The notes: a model not told the origin generated them from the sequence alone. Counted from the first letter of the stretch, positions 19,373-28,545 are shown. The stretch is DNA of 42,500 nucleotides from Mesostigma viride (GCA_009746045.1 RPFO01001507.1:1-42500); one strand, 5' to 3'. Made by a program: numbers and translations.

Positions 19373-20297
19373 GCCAAAGGGAAAAATTGCCAAGGTGGGT
19401 TTGCACTCAGCTCATTGACGTGGGTTGCTCACTGCTCTCGCATTTGGGCTGTCACAACTCAATTGAAGTTCCTGGCAACCGTTCTATGCCGTTGTGCTCT
19501 CGAGCTCCTGTATTCCGTCATGAGCTTCCCGTGCTTCCACGTGTAATCATTACCAGAGGTATCCGCCGAGCGCCACGAGACTGCGCATGGCAGTTGGCAG
19601 TTGTTGGCAGTTAACTGGTGAAGCACCCTCATCAGAGCCAGAAATTCGCTGGAGCGCGTAAGTGACAAATTTAATGCAGGGCTAGCAACAGCATTATTTT
19701 GCAACCCGATTTGGTATCCGCTTGGAATTTTTGGGGAAAAAAGGGGCAATTACAATATGGTTGCCTAGTATCGACTGCGGGCGACTATATAGCTTCGTCG
19801 TTATGTGGAAGCAGACTAACCGTTTGTTTCTAAAAAACACCTTCATAATTACAGGCTTACGGCTGCGTACTTGCCATCAAATTTGCCTAGTTCCTTCCCA
19901 TGCACATATTTATACGAAAACCCGGATACCTAGGCATTCATGGAAGACATGCAAACATTAACTTCTCCAGGTCATCTGCGCAGGAGCTCTCAACGAATAA
20001 ACTTGACGGCGGCAGTGTTACAAGCCGCCGCCTGCTTAGGCACTGCTTCGACAGTTTAAGGTTATCCCTGAACATCTCTGGTCTTAGGTCTCGCCTGTCG
20101 GTGCATGAAGACATCCAATCAAATGTCCTTTAGAAGAATCTCACAACTCTGGGCACTCCCGTCCCATTCTCGGGATTGCATTTGCCGGCCACTTCTGACC
20201 GCATATATATATCGCTTCTAGAAATGTCTCGCCATGTTCCTGAAGGGCGCATATTGACAAGATTAATATAAAGCTTCCAGCAACCGCCTTGGCGCGG
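19373..20297. promoter_or_regulatory. Divergent intergenic region between iminopeptidase and glycosyltransferase genes
   Basis: The two genes face away from each other with 925 bp between start codons, so both promoters should lie here. A TATATATATA run at 20203-20212, about 86 bp before the glycosyltransferase ATG, is a possible TATA element. No other site can be supported. Confidence 0.4.
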
Positions 20298-22157
20298 ATG
20301 TTGCGTAAGAGGGTCCTTCTGGGAGGCCTGCTAGTGCTGCTGGCCCTGTGGGCGCTTTGGGGGCCGTCGGCCCGCATTCGGCATCATCGGCTCGACGCTG
20401 CTCCCTCCGAAACTGCCGCTAAGGGCGCGCTGCCAGCCCACACCCTCGCCGGCATGACATCGAAGCCAGGAGGTAAGACAAGCGCCAGCATTATGGCAAC
20501 CACGTTGGCCAAGGCCTGGCCGCGGTGCACCCCTGCCAATGCCCAGGCCGCCCTGAGCTTCCGTCCCGGCCGGCTGCATGACTCCATGCCCCGGATGCTA
20601 GCAGAGTACGCCCGTTTCCACCGCAAGTCCCTGGAAGATGTCGCCTCGGGGGCGGAATCCGGGCATGCCGTCCGATTCCTGGTGTTCACGTGCCAAGCGG
20701 GCCGTTGCGGCGGGTACGGTGACCGCTTCAAGGGCATGGCGGACGCACTCTACCTGGCGATCGTGACCCGGCGCGTGCTGCTCATCCAGCACCCGAGCTT
20801 CCCCCTGACCGACTCCCTGGTCCCCCACGGCATCGACTGGCACACCTGGGCGCACTGTGCCGACCCATACGTATCCGATGGCCCCACCGTACTCAACGCG
20901 CTCCACCCACCTCCTCGCTACATGGTCAAGGGCAAGCACCACATGCTGAGTGGCGTGTTTGACGGGGAGAGGCTGGTGACGGAAGCCAGCGACCCCTCGG
21001 TCCGCTCCTTCCACCTGCTCACCAACGTGGCCGCGTGGAACGAGATCCTCGACTGCCCGCGCGCCGCCGCCAACATGGGTGCGGTCACGGGGTCCCCCTG
21101 GGCCGCCCCACAGGGCCCTCGGTTCGCATGGGCGTGGCATTTTCTCTTTCGCCCAACGCCGGTTCTTAAAGCTGCCGTCGCAGGGTTGCGCGCACGCCTG
21201 GGCATCCCTGGTGATGGCACCCCCTGGGTGGGTGTGCACATGCGCACCGGCAGCAATAAAGATTTCCACGACAAACAGCGCAGTGCATGGTTCTGTGACG
21301 TGGGTGAAGGCGCGCGCCACGTCGCCACCTGTACTTCCCGCATCGCGCAGCTGGTCTCGCAAATCACGTCTGTGAGGGGGGGTGCAGTATTTCCACGATT
21401 GGCCCTGCCGCAGGGAACGACGGCGGCACTGGGGTCACTTTTGAATACATGGTCAGTAGCCTCGCAAGGCAAGGCTGGTGATGAGTCAGCTGGTGTATAT
21501 AACGCAGGCAAGCCGCGGCGGTCAGATGTATATAACGCAGGCAAGCCGTTGCAGAAGGCAGCAACAACAAAGGGAAGCGGACGCCCCCTCCTTGACCCCC
21601 ACAACATCCCCATCTTTGTGGCCTCGGACAACCAGGACGCCATTGCCGCGTTTCACGAGGGGATGGTCCGCCTTGGCCATTCGCGCGCGGCGGTGCTGTA
21701 CACGGATGACAAGGTAATCCACGCGGACAATATCACCGTGGGGGGGGGGGACGAACCCCAGCGTGGCGAAATCGGCAGTGGCAATAGAGGCGGCGGTGAT
21801 GGCGGCGGCGGGGAGGGGCCCATGTCAGCCCCCCGGCGGGCCATGGTGCGCACGCTTGCAGAGATGCTTCTTCTGTCGCAGGCCACGTGCGTGGTGGCGG
21901 GCCGATGGAGCGGATTCTCAGGGATGGCCATCCTGCTGTCCAGGGACCTGGTTACGGGCGCCAGGTGCTACACCTTCAACGGCCCGTTCCCGGACGCCGT
22001 GTGCGGGGATGAGGCTGACTTGTTGCAGATGACGTTTCGGACATCGAATAAGAGCGGGGCAGCTTTCCGGGCAGACCAGATCGTGCCGCCCGGTTCCCCC
22101 ATACGAAAGGGTGGGTTGGGGGGGATTCAACGGGTAGAGTGTGGGACTAGGGAGTAG
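20298..22157 (+). CDS. Type II membrane glycosyltransferase, fucosyltransferase-like (left copy)
   Basis: Seen: 619 codons, no intron. MLRKRVLLGGLLVLLALWAL is a signal anchor with positive N-terminus, typical of Golgi enzymes. Then come CGGYGDRFKGMADALYLAIV (about 137-155), WVGVHMRTG (310-318), PIFVASDNQDAIAAF (438-452) and a C-terminal MVRTLAEMLLLSQATCVV followed by SGFSGMA. Known: G-GDR, H-R-G and a late SxFS-type motif are hallmarks of the GDP-fucose transferase fold (NodZ/FUT8/GT37 and relatives). Acceptor and linkage cannot be told. Odd: AGRWSGFS has Trp where the right copy has Gly; a 33-bp in-frame direct duplication gives VYNAGKP twice (about 400-417); residues 39-63 are absent from the right copy. 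The ATG at 20298 is chosen because it precedes the anchor and because similarity between the two copies begins there. Confidence 0.82.
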   Translation: MLRKRVLLGGLLVLLALWALWGPSARIRHHRLDAAPSETAAKGALPAHTLAGMTSKPGGKTSASIMATTLAKAWPRCTPANAQAALSFRPGRLHDSMPRMLAEYARFHRKSLEDVASGAESGHAVRFLVFTCQAGRCGGYGDRFKGMADALYLAIVTRRVLLIQHPSFPLTDSLVPHGIDWHTWAHCADPYVSDGPTVLNALHPPPRYMVKGKHHMLSGVFDGERLVTEASDPSVRSFHLLTNVAAWNEILDCPRAAANMGAVTGSPWAAPQGPRFAWAWHFLFRPTPVLKAAVAGLRARLGIPGDGTPWVGVHMRTGSNKDFHDKQRSAWFCDVGEGARHVATCTSRIAQLVSQITSVRGGAVFPRLALPQGTTAALGSLLNTWSVASQGKAGDESAGVYNAGKPRRSDVYNAGKPLQKAATTKGSGRPLLDPHNIPIFVASDNQDAIAAFHEGMVRLGHSRAAVLYTDDKVIHADNITVGGGDEPQRGEIGSGNRGGGDGGGGEGPMSAPRRAMVRTLAEMLLLSQATCVVAGRWSGFSGMAILLSRDLVTGARCYTFNGPFPDAVCGDEADLLQMTFRTSNKSGAAFRADQIVPPGSPIRKGGLGGIQRVECGTRE

Positions 22158-22603
22158 TAACTGGTACTATTGCATACCAGGGGAACCTAAGTGTACTGAA
22201 AGATACTGAAGGGTAGTAAGGGTTACTAAGGTACTAGGGCGCTAAGCGTGGGTGAACCCACCGTAAGCTCTCCAGACAGAACACACGCGAGTCGATTCTT
22301 GGCTTCGTGAAATGTTAGGCTTGATGTGAAGGGGCTGCATGCCGTTCTTGTGTAAATAGCTTTTTGCGAGCTTTTATGTTCTCGTCTCCATCTTCCTTTA
22401 TCGAGGGTTCTTTTGTCTTGGGTTCCTTGCTTCCTTAGTCACTTTCCATGTGTTCCCCAGCCTTCTGCTCCTGTTAAGCAATGCACTCTTTTGCTCTTTA
22501 ATTCCATCGCCTGCCCTCCTGTGATGCTCCTGTTATTTTCGCTGTATCCCCCACCCCCCTCTCTACTGCTCCGCCATCGACGTCTTATGTTAGATCTAAA
22601 CAT
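22158..22603 (+). other. 3' flank of the left glycosyltransferase
   Basis: Probable 3' UTR; TGTAAA at 22351 would fit the TGTAA polyadenylation signal used by green algae, if the host is one. The rest is shared with the right arm. A partial copy of the exon edge from 22641 (CTACTGCTCCGCCATCG) lies at 22563-22579. Confidence 0.4.
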
Positions 22604-23137
22604 ATGATTTCTTCCTCCTTGTTCCCAACTACCCCCACAGCGTACTGCTCCGCCATCGTGATGCATGGGGGCGCCCTGTGCCGCCAGCCGCTCAGCTTCG
22701 ACCTGGTTTTCCGCGCTACCATGACCGGGCCAGATGTTGGGCTGGTGAGCCGGCTGCCCTGGATCGCCAACGAGTTCCAGCAAACAGTCGCGACCACGCT
22801 CGGGCTGAGTCGATCCTGCCTGATCGACATCCTGATTGGGGACAAGAGCGTTGCTGTCGAAACCCTCGATGTCACCAGGCAGCGTGCACCGATCGCCATG
22901 ACCATCACGGTCCACGTTGAGGGGGGCGAGGCGCAGCGAGAGGAGCTGATTCGGGCGACAAACCTGGACAAGCAACGGGCATTGTTCAAGCTTGTCGGCC
23001 AGTACATGACGGACCGGATGCCCCTGGGGGTTGTTTATCGGATGTCTGGTGCGCCCAAGATCAGAAAGAATGAGGCGCCGCCGGGGCCAGGACAAGGGCA
23101 AGGTTCAAGTCCTGTTTTAGGATCAAGCCTGGCCTAG
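22604..23137 (+). CDS. Unknown 177-residue reading frame, left arm (single-exon gene or terminal exon)
   Basis: Not recognised. From an ATG at 22604 the frame reads MISSSLFPTTPTAYCSAIVM and runs through FDLVFRATMTGPDVG, WIANEFQQTVATTLGLSRSC, IAMTITVHVEGG and a Gly/Pro/Ser-rich end. The strand-helix-strand pattern (F-x-x-x-VA-x-x-LGL-x-x-S-x-x-x-D) resembles small extracellular alpha/beta domains of algal and oomycete proteins, which is only an impression. A good acceptor, TACCCCCACAG, at 22630-22640 means the true exon may start at 22641 and the ATG may be incidental. Conserved in the right arm at identical length with seven changes, all near the C-terminus. Confidence 0.55.
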   Translation: MISSSLFPTTPTAYCSAIVMHGGALCRQPLSFDLVFRATMTGPDVGLVSRLPWIANEFQQTVATTLGLSRSCLIDILIGDKSVAVETLDVTRQRAPIAMTITVHVEGGEAQREELIRATNLDKQRALFKLVGQYMTDRMPLGVVYRMSGAPKIRKNEAPPGPGQGQGSSPVLGSSLA

Positions 23138-23445
23138 GTCCTGGCGTCATCCCACCTTTGAAACCCGGTTTAGCCCCTGGCTGGAGCCGTGGTTCAGGTT
23201 CTGGTGTAAGACCTGGCTCAGGTCCTGGCTCAGGTCCTGGCCCAGGGGCCGGTCCAGGGCCAGGTCTTCGTGTAGGGATGGTAGGGGCGAGCTTGGCCAG
23301 GCAGGGGGGCAGCGTTGGCCGGGGCTGCGGCATCCCTGCCGTCGGCCGAAGGAGCGGCAGGCTTGACGAGGCTGGCGGCGCGCACGAGGGGGAGGTCAAA
23401 GAGGGCATCTGGTTGGGAGGACAAGGCCACTTGAGGGATTAAAAA
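23110..23445 (+). repeat. Gly/Pro-coding 12-bp repeat tract downstream of the 177-codon frame
   Basis: GGCTCAGGTCCT-type units at 23211-23265 read PGSGPGSGPGPGAGPGPG in a frame different from the one that ends at 23137. Both arms have it. It may be a frame-shifted C-terminal extension or plain repeat DNA. Confidence 0.6.
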
Positions 23446-23769
23446 AATTTAAAAAGTTTTTTTATGAAATTAAATTAAATTGGAACATATCTCCATCGGG
23501 AGTACATGTAGCACATATCCCTGAGAAGGGGCATATTGCTTTTAATACATTCTGGGCTACTTCCTGCAAGGGTAGGGTGTAAACTACACCTGCTCTGGGT
23601 GCAAGAATTAAGTGCACCTGCGCACCGCTATGTATTAATTCCAGCATCTAAGGTTTGGACGTAGGGTGGAAGATGATCATGGCTAAACAATGGCTAGGGC
23701 ATGGCGTCTCAGCAGAGAGTAGCTCTTTGCATATAGGCAAAGCTTGGCTAAATATTAAAGATTGGGGGA
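23439..23769 (-). mobile_element. Truncated retroposon inserted in the left arm (empty site in the right arm)
   Basis: The right arm is uninterrupted at 29384-29391, so the boundaries are directly visible: insert 23439-23761 flanked by TTGAGGGA (23431-23438) and TTGGGGGA (23762-23769), an 8-bp target duplication. The insert, read on the minus strand, ends in a CTCC/GGGAG stem (about 23490-23501) and an (AAATT)n tail. It matches the 3' UTR of the element at 24130-26090, including GGCTAGGGCATGGCGTCTCA. Confidence 0.85.
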
Positions 23770-23850
23770 CGGGAAGCTGATAATGGTGACCATGGCAAAT
23801 ATGAAGGTTTGGTTCAGAGCTGGCAGCGCTATGCAGGTATTTGCCCTGCA

Positions 23851-24075
23851 TTCTTGTGTCCCTTTTCTTGTGACCCTATTCTTGAGTCCCTATTCTTGCG
23901 CGTCCCTATTCTTGAGTCCCTATTTTTGCGCGTCCCTAGGTATTCTTGTGTCCCTATTCTTGCGCATCCCTATTCTTGCGTCCAGGTATCATTGCGTCCC
24001 TATTCTTGTGTCCCTATTCTTGTGTCCCTATTCTTGTGTCCCTGTTCTTGTGTCCCTGTGCTTGTGTCCATATGA
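23851..24075. repeat. 14-bp minisatellite, end of the left arm
   Basis: TGTCCCTATTCTTG units with GCGTCC variants. The reverse complement family (GGGACACAAGAATA) lies at 29100-29320, at the end of the right arm, and at 28545-28800. Confidence 0.9.
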
Positions 24076-24129
24076 ATCTTGTGTCCATATTCTCGAGTCT
24101 ATACTTATATGCATGCTCACTGGCGGCCT

Positions 24130-26090
24130 TGATTGAATTGAATTGAATTGAATTGTAACATAACTCCGTTGGGAGTATATGTAGCACATAGCCCTTGAGA
24201 GGGGGCATATGGCCTATCATACATCCTAAGCTACTTCCTGCAAGGGTGGGGATGTAAAGGACCCTTGCTCTAGGTGCACCAGGGCACTTGCATCCCCATG
24301 ATCTTCAAGCTATGCCCAGCGAAGGGGGAGCCTGTCATGGGGGGGAAGATCAGCATAGCTATACAAAAAGGCTAGGGCATGGCGTCTCAGCAGAGAGTTA
24401 CTCCCTGCATGGGCACAACATAGCTAAATAAAGCTAGGCATCATCTGGAGTGTGGCACATCATAGGCACACATGTACATGATTAAATAAAGCGTGTGGCT
24501 TAGCTAGGATAGTGCCTCTAGGAGGCGTACATGTACATGGCCACGGTCTATCTATTCTACACTACTACTGCTGTATTCCCCTAAGCTGGGGCGTCTGGAG
24601 TCGTTGGGGCCGCGGGGGTCGCCTGCCAGGGCTTGTGGCCGACGTAGATGGCCGCCCCCTTCCAGTACACCGGCTGCCCCGCCTTGGTCTGCCGGAGCTG
24701 GAGGTAGGTGGGCCATAGCTCCCGTCGCCGTTGTTGCTGCGCCAGGGTCAAGTCGTCGTCAAGGGTGAAGAGAGTCTTCTCGAGCCGCTTGCGGCGTCGG
24801 AGAAAAGAAATCTTGTCCGCCGGGGTCTTAAAGGTGAGAAGGAGCGGGGGCGGCCCTGCCTTACCCCGCGCGCGGGGAAGGCGGTGGGCGACCAGGTCGA
24901 TCTCACCAGTAAGGCCCATGCGACTAAGAATTTCTCTCTCAAACGCACGTGCAAGCTTCTCGGAATTCTCACCTTCCTCCATGTCGAGGTTCTTGACAAT
25001 GACGTTAAGGCTGCGCTTGGCAAGCTCGGCCTCCTCGCGGAGGTCAAGCGTCTGCCGCTGGAGCTGGGCTGCGACGGCGGAGGTGGTGGAGGTGGTGTGC
25101 TGCTTAAGCATGTCCGCCCAGGTCGTGATGGGAGGAGCATCGCCGGCCAGGCCAGCAGAGGCTGGCTTGGCGGCAATGTCCTTCACCGCCTGGGCGGTGA
25201 GGCCCGCGGTGTTCTGCAGGACCTCGATAGCGATGGCATTATCCTTAAGACGTTGGTCAATGTCGCGGAGCTGGGCGGTGATGGAGTCGGTGGAGGCGGA
25301 GGGGGGGGGGTGGAGGCGAGGAGGGTGGCGGTGGCGGTGGGGATGGTGGGGAGCTCAGCAGCCAGCGTGCGACCCACAGCTGCCACATCTGCAGCTAGGG
25401 GCGTCACGTGCTGTGAGATGGTTTCTTGGAGGTGGAGGAGGAAGGTGGATTCGGTCAAGGGGGAGGGGGTCCAGAGGTCCGTGACAGAGCGGTCAAGGAT
25501 GGAAAAGAGGGCGGCGAGCTGAAGACGGGGGCGAGACCAGCGGGCCAGGTTCTCAGGTCGGTGAGTAAACCGGCCGTCAGGTCCAGTGCGGAGGCGGTAA
25601 TGGCTGTGAAGGCGCTGGCACAGGTCGAAAATGGAGGCGTATGACCCATAAAACACGAGCTCCAGTATCTTGATGGGTGGCATGTCGAAAAAGCCGGGTC
25701 TGGCACCGTCGAAGGTGGAAAATAACCCGTCAACGTCAAAGTCGCGCTCAGACCAGCTTGGTTCGGTTGGGCGGCTGCGTTTTGGCTCGGGCGAGGCTGA
25801 GGGCGAGGCAGGAAGCCCGGGAGGGTGCTGGGCGACAACCAGTGCGCGACTAGGGTCACCACCGCCTTCCGGCCCTGATGGCGAAGCTGCAGCCGGAGCT
25901 GCAGACGTATTTTCATTGCCGAGCGCAGCCGTCAGGCTGCGTTGCGTCGATGGGCGTTTGCTCATCGTATATTGCGTAATAGCGTCGGAAAATTATATCA
26001 GCATGTGCGTCGTAGAAAGACGCGTCGATTGTGATATTCACGGCTAAATTCGGTGCTCAAACGTGAAAGTTATGAGCTCCGCCGTCAGCC
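24130..26090 (-). mobile_element. ORF1-only non-LTR element (LINE-like, no ORF2)
   Basis: On the minus strand: an ORF1-type coding region (25965-24581), a 3' UTR of about 400 bp, an ACTCC/GGAGT stem at about 24167-24180, and a (GAATT)n tail at 24134-24158. There is no reverse transcriptase between ORF1 and the 3' end. Known: such ORF1-plus-3'-end elements occur as HAL1 (half-L1) in mammals. The 3' UTR recurs in the insertion at 23439-23769 and in part at 27305-27480. The 5' edge is not defined. Confidence 0.65.
24581..25965 (-). pseudogene. LINE ORF1-like RNA-binding protein with a frameshift
   Basis: Seen: the frame from ATG 25965 runs MSKRPSTQRSLTAALGN, a Pro/Ser-rich part, and a region with FFDMPPIKILELVFYG. 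After a run of ten G (25301-25310, plus strand) the meaningful frame shifts by one. The new frame has a coiled-coil-like ITAQLRDIDQRLKDNA, then SLNVIVKNLDMEEGENSEKL, FEREILSRMGL, a RLPRARGKAGPPPLLLTF strand, KISFLRRRKRLEKT and a C-terminal WPTYLQLRQTKAGQPVYWKG. Known: coiled coil, RRM (NVIVKNL) and C-terminal domain in this order are those of L1-type ORF1 proteins, RNA-binding chaperones of LINE particles. The total would be about 460 residues. The shift may be a mutation, an assembly error or slippage at the homopolymer. Confidence 0.7.
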
Positions 26091-26225
26091 ATGGCTACCT
26101 CGTGGCTCGTGGCGCGTTACAAACCCATGATAGGCCATGATGGGATGCCTTGATGGGGCGGCCTTGATGGGATGCCCATTCATTCAGTCGCGCGCCTCCG
26201 TTGGAAGAGTCGCGGGGGACCGACT

Positions 26226-26300
26226 TTTGGACTAGGTATATCAAGGAGACAACCAGCGCAGGCCAGAAATCGGGAGAATCTGAATTTGGACTAGGTATAT
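26226..26300 (+). mobile_element. 43-bp insertion (dispersed motif copy D) with 16-bp target duplication
   Basis: TTTGGACTAGGTATAT at 26226-26241 is repeated exactly at 26285-26300. Between them lie 43 bases, beginning CAAGGAGACAACCAGCGCAG and ending GGGAGAATCTGAA, which match the motif at 28807. The structure is that of a tiny retroposed or filled-in insertion. Confidence 0.75.
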
Positions 26301-26557
26301 TCTGATCAGACACTCCGCAAAGGTGAAAACCTTTACGTTCAGTGCCAGGCCGCGGAAAACGCGGAAAACGCGATCTGCAAATGAATCCGACCGGAATCGA
26401 ACTGGGGACCTCTCGCACCAATTTTGCTGACTATAGGACGGACGTCTCCGGATACCATGGCATCGCCAACTTACACCTACAGTCATCCGCAAAAGTTCTC
26501 CTGTCCGGGGAGTGATGCAAGCCTTTCGTATTTGGTACTAGATAAATCACTCGAGAT
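26295..26557 (-). repeat. 263-bp direct repeat with tRNA-like core, copy 1
   Basis: It appears identical to 26694-26956 over its whole length; equal length and identical translation in the frame checked. On the minus strand it holds a tRNA-like segment: TCCGTCCTATAGTC, then GAGAGGTCCCC, the B-box-like CAGTTCGATTCC, and GGTCGGA, whose last seven bases pair with the first seven at six positions. The whole is only 57 nt and lacks an anticodon arm, so it is not a functional tRNA gene. Confidence 0.8.
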
Positions 26558-26693
26558 CTGTGTGTAGGAGTACTACACACGTGTCTGCACGCGAGACTTG
26601 TTCAGTCTCGCACCGTGAGACGGGCTGAACACGGCTGAATCCTTCTTTTTTAGTAGAAGGGGGTGTAGCCGGTACTATCGAAATCAGCCAAGC

Positions 26694-26956
26694 GTATATT
26701 CTGATCAGACACTCCGCAAAGGTGAAAACCTTTACGTTCAGTGCCAGGCCGCGGAAAACGCGGAAAACGCGATCTGCAAATGAATCCGACCGGAATCGAA
26801 CTGGGGACCTCTCGCACCAATTTTGCTGACTATAGGACGGACGTCTCCGGATACCATGGCATCGCCAACTTACACCTACAGTCATCCGCAAAAGTTCTCC
26901 TGTCCGGGGAGTGATGCAAGCCTTTCGTATTTGGTACTAGATAAATCACTCGAGAT
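26694..26956 (-). repeat. 263-bp direct repeat with tRNA-like core, copy 2
   Basis: Second copy, offset 399 bp, separated from copy 1 by 136 bp of unrelated DNA that begins with the near-palindrome GTGTGTAGGAGTACTACACAC split around 26558-26580. Two identical direct repeats around a short centre could be the terminal repeats of a TRIM-type miniature LTR element, or a recent duplication of a tRNA-derived SINE. Confidence 0.8.
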
Positions 26957-27300
26957 TATATATCTACCTATATACCTATTATATATATCTACCTTTTATC
27001 CCTGTTCATGATGCACAGCAAGAAGGGGGCACGGGACCCCCCCCTTCGGGATGCCTATGGTACGGCCTGGAATTGAAGGGCTTCAGCCGACCTGCCATGT
27101 GTTTTCCAATCAAGAGAAGATCATGGATATTCTCGGCTGATCGGGCTCGGTTTGGACCGGGTGGAGACTCAGTTGAGGATTCAGGTTTCAAATGACTTGA
27201 TCAGGAGGATGGTGTCTACGGGGCCAGGGCTACGGATGTTTTCTTTCCCTGCCCATGATCCTTTCAAACTTTGTTTGTTGAGCACATTACAGTTGTTTCC
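26957..27300. other. Spacer within the mobile-element nest
   Basis: AT-rich (TATATCTACC-type) sequence after copy 2, then unassigned DNA. No gene, RNA or repeat could be supported. Confidence 0.4.
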
Positions 27301-27490
27301 ATTTAATTAATTAATTAAAATCATAGCTCCGTTGGGAGCATATGTAACACATAGCCCTGAGAAAGGGGCATCTATGGGTTTGTAATACAATCAGGGCTAC
27401 AACCTGCAGGTGTAGGATGTACAACTATCACCTGCTCTGGGTGCACAAGGTGCACCTGCACCGCCATGAGGGTTCATGCCTCCTTACCAA
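27301..27490 (-). mobile_element. Retroposon 3' end (same tail family as 24.1 kb)
   Basis: (TTAA)n at 27301-27318 is followed by AGCTCCGTTGGGAGCATATG and ACACATAGCCCTGAGAAAGG. A 3' UTR containing CACCTGCTCTGGGTGCAC, also found at 23.6 kb, follows. Minus-strand orientation, 5'-truncated. Confidence 0.7.
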
Positions 27491-27519
27491 GCACAGGCGC
27501 CCAGGTTTCCATTTAGCTC

Positions 27520-28090
27520 CCTCTTGTCACCCATACCATCCGACACCTCCTCTTTGCCGGCCATCTTGCCCGCACAGACCAGGTGAATACCGATGCGGGC
27601 CCTGCCGGGGGGCTTAAGACGGGCCAATTCCAGGTAGACACCTCCTCCTATGGCAGGGTCCCCTTGTCCCATCGCAACCCACTGGCAAACTTGCGGGCGC
27701 CGTGCACCGGCGCGGCGCGACCCGGACCTATGTGACACAACTGCTTGAAGATGCAGGGCTTCTGGGACTATCCGTACTCCGCGCCCGCATGATTGACAAG
27801 GAGAAACGGGCTGCCATCTGCGATAAGCACCTTCCTGAGGGGTATGCTCCTGTTTTCTCCCCACGGGCCCCGCGGCCCGTTGCTAGCCAGGGTAGAAGTC
27901 GGCAGGTGGAGGTTATTGGTCCTGAGGATAGCCGCTACACTACCGCCTCGTCTGACATTACAGTAGAGGACAGCTCGGATGAGGATTACATCCCCATCTA
28001 GTGCTTAACGGTTGGGGGATGATGCAGACGATATTTGTTTTAACTTTTGTGTAATTATTTTTCTAATGAGATTAGCATAGTACTCCGTGG
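27520..28090 (+). pseudogene. LINE family B fragment, C-terminal end of ORF2
   Basis: The plus strand at 27550 reads LLFAGHLARTDQVNTDAGPA, matching AFVGHLARTSQVDTTLGLAG of family A. After a frameshift it continues TRTYVTQLLEDAGLLGLSVL and RARMIDKEKRAAICDKHLPE to an acidic tail ending DSSDEDYIPI at 28000. The C-terminal part is much longer than in family A, so this is a related but separate LINE. Broken by at least one frameshift and truncated at the 5' side. Confidence 0.55.
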
Positions 28091-28134
28091 CATGCCTTTG
28101 CGCATGACACGCAAGTACTTACTACTTACTTACT

Positions 28135-28545
28135 CATGCAAGACCTGGCTTGGCCCAAAGGACATTCCCAGAAACGTTGGTAAACCTGCTGATGAACTAT
28201 ACACAGCAGTTGCTGGCCGACCTAGTGGTCCCAGCCCAGTTTGAACACCGCAATTCATCCCTCTCTCTTGCTTGGACGGCTATGCAGAGCAAGAAGATCG
28301 AGGTGGCAGACCATTGTCCAGGCCCACACGCCAGCCCCTGTTGGCAAGCCCCCCCCCCCCATGCGGAGGAAGGGGCGCTTTGCTGAGTAGAGTAGTTAGG
28401 ATTTTCTAGATTAGCTTATAGAGTTAGCTTAGTTAGGTTTCGCGGCTTCGCTCACCTCCATCCATCACGCGAGGGAATACGTGCTACATGATCTTCCCAC
28501 AGAGTCATGTTATAATTCAATTAATTTTAATTTTAATTTTAATAT
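28135..28545 (+). mobile_element. LINE family A, 3'-terminal fragment
   Basis: Reads TWLGPKDIPRNVGKP and, after a frameshift, LVVPAQFEHRNSSLSLAWTA, parallel to the C-terminus of the 1435-2556 copy. The 3' UTRs also match (GAGTAGAGTAGTTAGGATTT; GTGCTACATGATC). It ends in TCATGTTATAATTCAATTAA and a (TTTTAA)n tail. 5'-truncated. Confidence 0.85.

Noticed and set aside
20472-20490. Micro-intron in the left glycosyltransferase (GGTAAG) explaining the extra 24 residues
   Set aside because: The length difference from the right copy starts upstream of the GTAAG and does not match GT-AG borders; it is in frame and simply an insertion or deletion.
26395-26455. Functional tRNA gene on the minus strand
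   Set aside because: The segment is only about 57 nt between acceptor-like ends, lacks an anticodon arm and has a mismatched T stem.
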